Assembly: GCA_035506135.1 (NCBI GenBank)
Contig: DATJPY010000126.1
Coordinates: 1-23,944, forward strand
DNA: 23,944 bases
Source of the DNA: DATJPY01 sp035506135
GTDB lineage: Bacteria > Myxococcota_A > UBA9160 > PR03
Direction: 5' to 3'
The position numbers were made by a program, and so were the translations under genes. The notes under the pieces are model-generated. The model did not search any database. It worked only from the letters and a program-made list of their open reading frames with translations, and was not told the DNA's origin. The stretch's first letter is position 1. Each line of letters begins with the position of its first letter. This document shows positions 7,281-14,621 of the stretch, piece after piece.

Positions 7281-7676
7281 ATGCGTGTCCATCTCCGGTG
7301 TCTGCTGGCCGCGCTAGCGCTCGGAAGCTCGACGGGCTGCGTGCTGCTCGGCGTCGGAGCCGCGGCCGGCGGCGTCGGCGGCGGCGTGGCCTCGGCGAAG
7401 GCGAGCAATCAGGAGCAACACTCCGCCGCGACGTACGCCGAGACCGTCGTCGCCAACGTGGTCTACTTCCCAGCGAAGGCGCTGTTCGCGGGCGCCGGCG
7501 CCATCACCAGCGGCGTCACGTATCTCGCGACGGGCGGCAGCCACGAGCCGGCCGGAGCCGTCTGGCGATCCGCCGTCGACGGCGACTACATCCTGACGCC
7601 CGACATGATCGAGGGCAGCGAGCCGATCCACTTCGTCGGGGAGGAGCAGGCCCCGGCGAGTGGAGCGCGCTCCTGA
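7281..7676 (+). CDS. Small Gly/Ala-rich lipoprotein, function unknown
   Basis: This protein of 131 residues begins with a classic lipoprotein signal: MRVHLR, a hydrophobic Leu/Ala stretch, and the lipobox STGC with Cys20 as the lipidated residue. A glycine-rich segment follows (LGVGAAAGGVGGGVASAKAS, about 23-42). It resembles the glycine-zipper-like insertion segments seen in small envelope lipoproteins. Residues about 52-85 (AETVVANVVYFPAKALFAGAGAITSGVTYL) are moderately hydrophobic. The C-terminal part is polar and acidic. ATG 7281 is preferred because GGAGG lies seven bases upstream and the signal peptide starts there; the frame extends to TTG 7221, but that adds a non-signal sequence. It is monocistronic, and its stop lies 16 bases from the convergent GH15 stop. 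Translation is likely controlled by the leader hairpin over its SD. I do not recognise a family. Confidence 0.8.
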   Translation: MRVHLRCLLAALALGSSTGCVLLGVGAAAGGVGGGVASAKASNQEQHSAATYAETVVANVVYFPAKALFAGAGAITSGVTYLATGGSHEPAGAVWRSAVDGDYILTPDMIEGSEPIHFVGEEQAPASGARS

Positions 7677-7692
7677 GCGACCGCCGCACCCG

Positions 7693-9492
7693 TCACGTCC
7701 AAGCGCGCACGCGGCCGTCGCGCGCATCGAGCAGCTCTCCGATCGTCATCGCCGCGTGGATCAGACCGACGTGGGTGTAGGCCTGGGGGAAGTTTCCGAG
7801 CAGGCGGCCCGTGGCAGGCTCGACGTCCTCCGAGAACAGTCCCACCGGATTGGCGGCGCCGAGCAGGCGCTCGAACAGCGCGGCCGCCTCGTCGAGCCGG
7901 CCGGTCAGCGCGAGCGCCTCCGCCCACCAGAACGAGCAGATGGTGAAGGCGCTGGTGGTCTCGCCGAAGTCGTCGGCATTCCGGTAGCGCAGCATCCAGC
8001 CGCTCTCGACGAGCCGCTTCTGGTAGGCATCGAGCGTCGACACGAAGCGCGGGTCGTGGGCGTCGATGATGCCGATCGTCGGCAGCATCAGGTTCGACGC
8101 GTCCGGGTGACGCCCGTCGAGCGTCTGGGTGAAGAAGCCGAGCTCGGCATCGAAGCCGCGCCGCAAGACGATCTCGCGCTCCGAGTCCGCGATGTGGTCC
8201 CAGCGCTCGGCCTTCGCCAGGTGGCCGAAGCGGCGCGCGATCAACGCTCCGCGGTGCGCGGCGGCCCAGCACATCGCGCGGGAGAAGGTGTAGGGCCGCA
8301 GGAGCGTGCGGAACTCCCAGATGCCCGTGTCGGGTTCGGGAGCGCTGGCGATGGCGTGCTCGACGAGGCCTTCGATCAGCGGGAAGAGCCAGTGGGGATC
8401 GTTGTGGACGATGCGCGGGTCGCGCAGCAGCGTCTCGAAGCAGAGTACGAGCTCGCCCATCAGGTCGTTCTGGCGCTGGCCGTAGGCGGCGTTGCCGACC
8501 CGCACGAAGCCGTTGCCGCCGAAGCCGGCCAGATGCGGCAGCAGCTCCTCGCGCAGGTCGCGCTCGCCGCCGATCCCGTACAGCGGCTGCAGCGGTCCGC
8601 TCGACACGACGTCGCACAGGAAGCGCAGCAGGTGCTCGCCCTCGTTCAGGTGGCCGAGCCGGCGCAGCGCCTCGACCACGAACGCCGAGTCGCGCAGCCA
8701 GCAGTAGCGGTAGTCCCAGGTGCGCTCCGTTCCCATCGCCTCCGGGATGCTGGTCGTCGCGGCGGCGATGATCGCGCCCGTGTCGTGGCTCGCGTGCAGC
8801 TTGAGGCAGAGCGCCGAGCGCAGCACGGCGGAGGCCGCGAAGGAGGGCAGCGAGCAGGTCTTCGCCCAGGCGCGCCAGCCGGCGATGGTCGCCTCGAGAT
8901 CGTGTCGCACCGAGGCGAGCGTCGGCGGCTGCTCGGGCGGCCCCCACGACAGCACGAAGAAGATCGGCTCGTGGACGATGAACTCGGTGCGGTTCACGAC
9001 GTACGGGAGCGGGCAGTTGGTGGCGAGGTGGAGCGGTCCGCCGCCGCCGTGCACCTCGAGGCCTCCCGCGGTCTCGCGCCAGACCGGCGCGACGCGGCCG
9101 TAGTCCGGGCGCGGATCGAAGTCGACGCGCACGCGCGGGTGACCCCGCGTCGGCCGCAGCAGGCGCACGATGGCGATCGGTACCCGCACGCTCATGCCTT
9201 CGGGGATGCGGGGCGCGAAGTCGAGGATCTCCCAGCTCGTGTCCCCGTCGTCGAAGCGGGTGCACGCGACGTTGGTGTTGGCGAGATACTCGATGCGCCC
9301 GGGCCTCTCGCCCGTGTGCGGGAGGATGCGGAAGGCTCCGCCCCGCTCGGCGTCGAGGATGCGCGCGAAGCACGACGGCGAGTCGAAGCGCGGCAGGCAC
9401 AGCCACTCGATCGCGCTGGTGGGGGAGACCAGCGCGAGCACCCGTCCGTTCCCGATCGCCGCGTGATCCAGTCGGGGAATCTCGACGGCCAC
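7693..9492 (-). CDS. GH15-family glucoamylase/trehalase-like hydrolase
   Basis: This 599-residue protein has the layout of bacterial GH15 proteins: an N-terminal beta-sandwich (about 1-210) and a C-terminal (alpha/alpha)6 barrel. The opening IPRLDHAAIGNGRVLALVSP and EWLCLPRFDSPSCF (29-42) are typical. TWDYRYCWLRDSAFV (258-272) is the substrate-pocket signature. PDTGIWEFR (387-395) supplies the likely acid Glu393, and the C-terminal GLFSED..TGRLLGNFPQAYTH block supplies the second carboxylate. Members hydrolyse alpha-glucans, maltooligosaccharides or trehalose, and sequence does not separate these. GTG 9492 is chosen because GGAGGG lies four bases upstream; TTG 9522 would add ten residues. It is cytoplasmic (no signal) and divergent from a GT4 gene. 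Given the treXYZ operon nearby, turnover of trehalose or short glucans is the best guess. Confidence 0.88.
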   Translation of the reverse strand: MAVEIPRLDHAAIGNGRVLALVSPTSAIEWLCLPRFDSPSCFARILDAERGGAFRILPHTGERPGRIEYLANTNVACTRFDDGDTSWEILDFAPRIPEGMSVRVPIAIVRLLRPTRGHPRVRVDFDPRPDYGRVAPVWRETAGGLEVHGGGGPLHLATNCPLPYVVNRTEFIVHEPIFFVLSWGPPEQPPTLASVRHDLEATIAGWRAWAKTCSLPSFAASAVLRSALCLKLHASHDTGAIIAAATTSIPEAMGTERTWDYRYCWLRDSAFVVEALRRLGHLNEGEHLLRFLCDVVSSGPLQPLYGIGGERDLREELLPHLAGFGGNGFVRVGNAAYGQRQNDLMGELVLCFETLLRDPRIVHNDPHWLFPLIEGLVEHAIASAPEPDTGIWEFRTLLRPYTFSRAMCWAAAHRGALIARRFGHLAKAERWDHIADSEREIVLRRGFDAELGFFTQTLDGRHPDASNLMLPTIGIIDAHDPRFVSTLDAYQKRLVESGWMLRYRNADDFGETTSAFTICSFWWAEALALTGRLDEAAALFERLLGAANPVGLFSEDVEPATGRLLGNFPQAYTHVGLIHAAMTIGELLDARDGRVRAWT

Positions 9493-9504
9493 GCATCCCT
9501 CCGC

Positions 9505-9553
9505 GCAACGAGACCGGTGCAAGCGACGTGCCGCGCATCGGCACGGCCGTTGC
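9505..9553. promoter_or_regulatory. Nested inverted repeats between divergent GH15 and GT4 genes
   Basis: GCAACG (9505-9510) is inverted at CGTTGC (9548-9553). Inside it, CGTGCCG (9527-9533) is inverted at CGGCACG (9539-9545) around five bases. On the minus strand this lies in the leader of the GH15 gene, 12 bases upstream of GTG 9492 but outside its SD. It could be an operator or a leader hairpin. Confidence 0.35.
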
Positions 9554-9666
9554 TAGGCCCTCTCTCGTCGCGTCCGGCGCGCCAGCGGCGCAGCGGAGGA
9601 GCCCGTGAGGAGCGGTTTGAAGAAAATGGAAGCGCCGAGGCGGCCGTCGTCGCGGGGGAGGGTGCG

Positions 9667-10758
9667 ATGAGGATCGCCCAGGTCGCTCCGCTCTACGAGA
9701 GCGTGCCGCCCCAGCTCTACGGAGGCACCGAGCGGGTCGTGTCGTACCTGACCGAGGAGCTGGTCGAAGAAGGCCACGACGTGACGCTCTTCGCCAGCGG
9801 CGACTCGAGGACCCGCGCGCGCCTCGTCCCCGTCTGCGCGCGCTCGCTGCGCCTCGACCCCGAGCAGCGCGACCAGCTCGCCCACCACGTGCTGATGCTC
9901 GAGGAGGTCGCGAAGCGCGCCGCCCATTTCGACGTCATCCACTTCCACATCGACTACCTCCATTATCCCCTGTCGCGCCGCCAGCGGGTCCCGCAGCTCA
10001 CCACGCTCCACGGCCGGCTCGACATGCCGGAGCTCGGCGCGCTCTACGCCGAGTTCCGCGACATGCCGGTCGTCTCGATCTCCGACGCGCAGCGGGCCCC
10101 GCTGTCGCACGCGAGCTGGCTCGGAACCGTGCATCACGGCCTTCCGGTCGAGCTGCTCCGCTTCTCCCCGGGCCCCGGCTCGTATCTCGCATTCGTCGGG
10201 CGGACGTCGCCGGAGAAGGGGCTCGACCGCGCCATCGAGATCGCGCGCCGCGCCGGCATCGAGCTGCGCATCGCGGCCAAGGTCGACGACGCGGACCGCG
10301 ACTACTTCCGCGAGGTCATCGAGCCGCTGCTCGATGGGCCGTTGGTCGAGTTCGTCGGCGAGATCGGCGAGGCCGAGAAGGAGGAGTTCCTCGGCAACGC
10401 CCTGGCGCTGCTCTTCCCGATCGACTGGCCGGAGCCCTTCGGGCTGGTGATGATCGAGGCGATGGCGTGCGGTACCCCGGTGATCGCGTTCCCCGGCGGC
10501 TCGGTCGTCGAGATCGTCGAGCCGGGCCGCAACGGCTTCATCGTCCCCGACGCGGCCGCCGCCGTCGCCGCGGTCGGCAAGGCGGGCGACCTCGACCGCT
10601 CGCTCTGCCGCGAGCTCTTCGAGGTGCGCTTCTCGGCACAGCGGATGGCGCGCGACTACCTCGAGCTGTACGAGCGCGTGCTCGAGCTCGACCGCTCGCC
10701 GCGACCGATCAGCTCGCGACCAGCACCTGCACGTCGCCGTCCCTGCGAGTCGCGCTGA
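9667..10758 (+). CDS. Glycosyltransferase family 4 linked to glucan metabolism
   Basis: GT-B fold retaining glycosyltransferase of 363 residues. The N-terminus MRIAQVAPLYE..PPQLYGGTERVV (1-25) is typical of GT4 enzymes related to sucrose-phosphate-synthase and glycogen-synthase types. FDVIHFHIDYLHY (88-100), LHGRLDMPEL (114-123), AFVGRTSPEKGLDRAIEIA (175-193) and EPFGLVMIEAMACGTPV (256-272) complete the family, with the E-x7-E pair E256 and E264. Start ATG 9667 has a strong GGGGGAGGG just upstream. The last 50 bases overlap the convergent glucosidase gene, so the Arg/Pro-rich tail is antisense to that gene's C-terminus. Position between a GH15 hydrolase and a GDE-type glucosidase suggests that it makes a glucoside or short glucan that those enzymes degrade (inference). 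It is not a recognisable GlgA: the length and motifs differ. Confidence 0.88.
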   Translation: MRIAQVAPLYESVPPQLYGGTERVVSYLTEELVEEGHDVTLFASGDSRTRARLVPVCARSLRLDPEQRDQLAHHVLMLEEVAKRAAHFDVIHFHIDYLHYPLSRRQRVPQLTTLHGRLDMPELGALYAEFRDMPVVSISDAQRAPLSHASWLGTVHHGLPVELLRFSPGPGSYLAFVGRTSPEKGLDRAIEIARRAGIELRIAAKVDDADRDYFREVIEPLLDGPLVEFVGEIGEAEKEEFLGNALALLFPIDWPEPFGLVMIEAMACGTPVIAFPGGSVVEIVEPGRNGFIVPDAAAAVAAVGKAGDLDRSLCRELFEVRFSAQRMARDYLELYERVLELDRSPRPISSRPAPARRRPCESR

Positions 10759-12886
10759 CGCCGACCTGGTCGCCGAGGCGCACGAGCTCGAGGTCGAGCC
10801 GCGCGTCGCCCACGGTGAGGTTTCGGATCCAGAGGCGCTGCAGGGTGGGCGGAAGCGCCGGACGATCGAAGCGGACCTCGCGGCGCGTCGCCGAGATCGA
10901 GACGCCGAGTGCCGACTGGAGCAGCAGGAACACGGCGCCCGCCGACCAGGACTGCGGCGTGCAGGCCAGCGGATAGAGCGTCGGGCCCTGCTCGGGGCGG
11001 CGGGCGAAGCCGCACAGGAGCTCCGGGATGCGGCGCAGCTCCAGCGAGAGGCTCGCGTCGAAGCTCGCCTCCAGGATGCGCATCGCCTCCGCCTGGAATC
11101 CGTAGTGGGCGAGCCCGTCGGCGATGAGCGCGTTGTCGTGCGGCCACACCGACCCGTTGTGATACGACATCGGGTTGTAGCGGCTCTCGTCGGTCGCCAC
11201 CGTCCGGATCCCCCATCCCGAGAAGAGCTCCGGCCCGATCAGCGCGTCGGCGATGCGCCGCGCGTGCTCGGGCGGGGCGATCCTCCCGAACAGGCACTGG
11301 CCCGCGTTGGAGGAGCGGACGCGGCAGGGCTCGCCGTCGCGATCGAGCGCGAGCGCGTAGCAGCCGAGATCCTCGCACCAGAATGCGCTCGCGAAGCGCT
11401 GCGCCAGCACCAGCGCCTCGCGCTCGAGCTCCGCGGCGCGATCGACGCGCCCGAGCGCGCGCGCGAGGCCGGCCGCCTCGAGCTTCGCCCGGTGCACGTA
11501 GCCCTGCACCTCGCAGAGGGCGATGGGCCCTTCCGCCAGGCGCCCGTCCGCGTGGAAGATCGCGTCGCCCGAGTCCTTCCAGCCCTGGTTGGAGAGCCCG
11601 TGCGGCGTGCGCCGCTGGTAGACCAGGAAGCCGCGCGCATCGGTGGCGCGGTCGATGCACGCGAGCGCGGCCTCGACGTGCGGCCACAGCGCGGTGAGGA
11701 AGGCGCGATCGCCGCTGCGCTCGAAGTAGGCGCCGGCGACGATCACGAAGAGCGGCGTCGCATCGACGCTGCCGTAGTAGCGGCCGAACGGGACTTCGCC
11801 GAGGTCGGCGAGCTCGCCGAGGCGAGCCTCGTGCAGGATCTTGCCGGGCTCGGCGTCGCGCTCCGGCGACGCCTCGCGGGCCTGCGTTGCGGCGAGATAC
11901 GCGAGGACACCGCGCGCGAGCCCGGGCTCGAGCCACATCCGCTCGAGCGCGGTGATCAGGCCGTCGCGTCCGAACGGCGCGCTGAACCACGGAACGCCCG
12001 CGTACGGATACGGCCCGAACTCCGTCTCGGTGGTCATCATCGCGAGGTCCGAGGTCGAGCGGCGCAGCCACTCGTTCCAGCGGCGGCTGCTCGCGTCGAG
12101 CACCGCGGCAGCGTGCGGCGGCGGGGGTGCCTCGGTCCGCCGCGACGCGCTCTCCGCGGCGCCGCCTTCTCGCTCGCAGCGAACCTCGATGCGGAAGCGG
12201 TGCACCTGCTTGGGCTCGAGGCGCAGCGGGATCACCAGGCTCCGGTCGCGGCGGCGCGCCGGCGGGTCGCAGCGGATTCCGGTGCGCCGCTCGACCCCGT
12301 CGAGGCCCCGGTAGCCGAGTCGCAGCCAGCCATCCTTCTCCTCCGGCGCGAGCAGCTGGCCGCGCTCCTTGCGGCTGAAGCCGCGCACCTCGAAGATGTC
12401 GGCGAAGTCTGCGTCGACCGACAGCAGGAACGACACCTCCGCGCGCTCGATCCCGAAGTTCGTGATCTCGACGGACTCCTCGAACGAACCGTCGCCGAGG
12501 AACTTGGTGCGGGCCACCTGCAGCCGCCCGCGCTCGAGCACGAGCTGCTCGCCGTCCCGCAGATCGGGGTTGGTCAGATCCACCGTGAGCGCCGCCGCGT
12601 CGCGATGGCTCGCCGCGCCGAGCAGCAGCGGCAGCGAGCCCGAGAGCGAGAGCTCGAAGCGCGAGAGATGGCGCGTGCCGCCCACGTAGAGGCCCTGCTC
12701 ACCCCTCCCGACGTTGCGGATGTCTCCGCGGCGGTCGAAGACGGCGAAGGTCTCGCCGTTCTTGAGGACGCGCGTCCGATCGTCCAGCCGGTCCGAGGTC
12801 GCCAGGATGTAGAACTGGTCGCGGACCTGGATCACCTCGTCGCGGCCGCCGGGGCCATCGGGATCGATCGGCTCATGCATCGCCAT
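10709..12886 (-). CDS. Amylo-alpha-1,6-glucosidase-like protein (GDE_N_bis plus (alpha/alpha)6 domain)
   Basis: This 725-residue protein is usually annotated as a glycogen debranching enzyme. Residues about 22-235 are the N-terminal GDE_N_bis beta-sandwich, with FAVFDRRGDI, GLYVGGTRHLSRFEL (65-79) and LTNPDL. From about 270 on is the (alpha/alpha)6 barrel: PWFSAPFGRDGLITALE (299-315), SVDATPLFV (373-381), NQGWKDSGDAIF (433-444, with candidate acid Asp438) and MSYHNGSVWPHDNALIA (573-589). There is no signal peptide. It is the last gene of the treX-treY-treZ operon: ATG 12886 overlaps the treZ stop by 14 bases, and ATG 12880 is possible. Its 3' end overlaps the GT4 gene convergently by 50 bases. 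Experimental data for this subfamily are sparse as far as I recall. Hydrolysis of a small glucoside, as in related GH63 enzymes, is an alternative to debranching. Confidence 0.85.
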   Translation of the reverse strand: MAMHEPIDPDGPGGRDEVIQVRDQFYILATSDRLDDRTRVLKNGETFAVFDRRGDIRNVGRGEQGLYVGGTRHLSRFELSLSGSLPLLLGAASHRDAAALTVDLTNPDLRDGEQLVLERGRLQVARTKFLGDGSFEESVEITNFGIERAEVSFLLSVDADFADIFEVRGFSRKERGQLLAPEEKDGWLRLGYRGLDGVERRTGIRCDPPARRRDRSLVIPLRLEPKQVHRFRIEVRCEREGGAAESASRRTEAPPPPHAAAVLDASSRRWNEWLRRSTSDLAMMTTETEFGPYPYAGVPWFSAPFGRDGLITALERMWLEPGLARGVLAYLAATQAREASPERDAEPGKILHEARLGELADLGEVPFGRYYGSVDATPLFVIVAGAYFERSGDRAFLTALWPHVEAALACIDRATDARGFLVYQRRTPHGLSNQGWKDSGDAIFHADGRLAEGPIALCEVQGYVHRAKLEAAGLARALGRVDRAAELEREALVLAQRFASAFWCEDLGCYALALDRDGEPCRVRSSNAGQCLFGRIAPPEHARRIADALIGPELFSGWGIRTVATDESRYNPMSYHNGSVWPHDNALIADGLAHYGFQAEAMRILEASFDASLSLELRRIPELLCGFARRPEQGPTLYPLACTPQSWSAGAVFLLLQSALGVSISATRREVRFDRPALPPTLQRLWIRNLTVGDARLDLELVRLGDQVGVSATRRDGDVQVLVAS

Positions 12887-14621
12887 CGCGATCCTCGGCG
12901 GCGCCGAACACGGCGAGCGAGTCCGGAGGAATGCCGACCTCACCGCTGCCGATCCGGACGTCCGGGTGCGAGCTCAGGAGCACCGCGAGCGCTTTCCCCT
13001 CGCCGAGTGGGATCACGCGCGGCCTTTCGCTCAGGTTGCACGCGATCCGCAGCCGTCCGCGCGCGAGGGTGAGCCAGAGCTCCGCCTCGTCGAATCCCAC
13101 GCGGGTGCGGTCGAGCCGGCCGTCGCAGAGCTCCGGCCACGCGCGCCGCAGCGCGATCAGGCGCCGGTACCAATCGAGCAGCGCGGCGTGCGGCGCTCGC
13201 TCGCGCTCGCTCCAGTCGAGGCGCGAGCGCTCGAACGTGGAGGGCTCGTGCGGATCCGGCGGCTCGCCGCCTCCGCGCGCGGCGCACTCGCGCCGGCGTC
13301 CCTCGCGGACGGCGCGCACCAGCTCGGGGTCCGCGTGCGACGTGAAGTAGAGGAAGGGCGAGCGGGCGCCCCACTCCTCGCCCTGGAAGAGCAGCGGCAC
13401 GAACGGCGACAGCAGCACGAGACCCGCCGCCACCATCAGGCGGGGCGTGTCGAGCAGGTGGCTCGCCCGCTCGCCGAGCGGCCGGTTGCCGATCTGGTCG
13501 TGGTTCTGCAGATAGGCGAGGAAGCGATGGCCGCTCTGCCCGCGCGGCGGATGCCCGTGGCGCCGCTGCCGGTGGCGTGAGAAGGCGCCGTCGTACACGA
13601 ATCCGCAGCAGATCGCCTTGGCGAGCTGCGCGAGGCAGCCGAAGTCCTCGTAGTAGCTGCTGCGCTCGCCGGTCAGCACCGCGTGGAGCGCGTGATGGAA
13701 GTCGTCGCTCCACTGCGCGTCCATTCCGAGGCCGCCGCACGCTGTGGGCGTCACCACGCGCGGGTCGTTGAGATCGCTCTCGGCGATCAGCACCCGGTGT
13801 CGACCGCTGGCGGCGGCCAGCGCGTCGACCTCCTCGCGCAGCTCGGCGAGCAGGTGGACGGGCGAGCGGTCGATCAAGGCGTGCACCGCGTCGATGCGCA
13901 GGCCGTCTACGTGGTAGTCGCGCAGCCACTGGATCGCGTTGTCACAGAAGAAGCGGCGCACCTCGTCGCTGCCCGGACCGTCCAGATTCGGGGCGTCGCC
14001 CCAGGGTGTGCGGTAGCGGTCCGTGAAGTACGGGCCGAACTGCGCGAGGTGGTTCCCTCTCGGGCCCAGATGGTTGTAGACGACGTCGAGGAGAACCGCG
14101 AGGCCGCGCGCGTGCGCGGCGTCGACGAGGCGCTTCAGCCCGTCCGGGCCGCCGTACGCCTCGTGCGGCGCGAACAGGCCGACGCCGTCGTAGCCCCAGC
14201 CGTGCGCACCGGCGAAGGACGCGACCGGCATCAGCTCGAGATGCGTGACGCCGAGCTCGACGAGCGCGTCGAGCCGCGCGAGGGCGCCGTCGAAGGTGCC
14301 GGCCGGCGTGAAGGTGCCGACGTGCAGCTCGTAGACCACGCCCGAGGCGAGCGGAGGCGGCTGCCACCGCGCATCGCTCCACGCGAAGCGCGCATGATCG
14401 ACCCATCGCGCCGGACCGGAGACGCCGTGCGGCAGTCGCGGCGCGCGCGGGTCGGGGAGCAGGGGCCCGCCGTCGAGCGAGAAGGCGTAGTCGGCGTCGG
14501 GCTCGAGCTCTTCGTCGAGCTCCCACCAGCCGCCTGCGTCGCAGCGCAGCGCGCGGCGGCCCGTTCGGAGCTGGACCGCCACGCGGCGAGCGCGCGGTGC
14601 CCACACGCGCAGCGCGCTCAC
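12873..14621 (-). CDS. treZ: Malto-oligosyltrehalose trehalohydrolase
   Basis: GH13 enzyme that cleaves the bond next to the terminal trehalosyl unit of malto-oligosyltrehalose and releases trehalose. The 582-residue length is normal for the family. Residues 1-88 form the N-terminal CBM48-like domain (RVWAPRARRVAVQL). The catalytic barrel shows LLDVVYNH (177-184, region I), GLRIDAVHAL with nucleophile Asp244, LIAESDLND with acid Glu281, and LQNHDQIGNRP (371-381) with stabiliser Asp375. The trehalohydrolase-specific GYDGVGLFAPHEAYGGPDGLK (143-163) is also present. GTG 14621 is chosen because it overlaps the treY stop as GTGA and starts the conserved domain; the longer frame adds only low-complexity Arg/Pro sequence. 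It is third in the treX-treY-treZ-glucosidase operon, with translational coupling likely at both ends. Confidence 0.95.
   Translation of the reverse strand: MSALRVWAPRARRVAVQLRTGRRALRCDAGGWWELDEELEPDADYAFSLDGGPLLPDPRAPRLPHGVSGPARWVDHARFAWSDARWQPPPLASGVVYELHVGTFTPAGTFDGALARLDALVELGVTHLELMPVASFAGAHGWGYDGVGLFAPHEAYGGPDGLKRLVDAAHARGLAVLLDVVYNHLGPRGNHLAQFGPYFTDRYRTPWGDAPNLDGPGSDEVRRFFCDNAIQWLRDYHVDGLRIDAVHALIDRSPVHLLAELREEVDALAAASGRHRVLIAESDLNDPRVVTPTACGGLGMDAQWSDDFHHALHAVLTGERSSYYEDFGCLAQLAKAICCGFVYDGAFSRHRQRRHGHPPRGQSGHRFLAYLQNHDQIGNRPLGERASHLLDTPRLMVAAGLVLLSPFVPLLFQGEEWGARSPFLYFTSHADPELVRAVREGRRRECAARGGGEPPDPHEPSTFERSRLDWSERERAPHAALLDWYRRLIALRRAWPELCDGRLDRTRVGFDEAELWLTLARGRLRIACNLSERPRVIPLGEGKALAVLLSSHPDVRIGSGEVGIPPDSLAVFGAAEDRDGDA

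Noticed and set aside
7660..10758. Open frame of over 1,000 codons on the plus strand across the GH15 gene into the GT4 gene
   Set aside because: Only the part from 9667 has family motifs and an SD. The rest is antisense to a clear GH15 gene and low in complexity, as expected from high third-position G+C.
11105..13072. Long plus-strand open frames opposite the glucosidase, treY and treX genes (also 14597-17164 and 17491-19461)
   Set aside because: Composition is Arg/Ala/Glu/Val-rich with no domain or SD, and each lies antisense to a gene with intact catalytic motifs.
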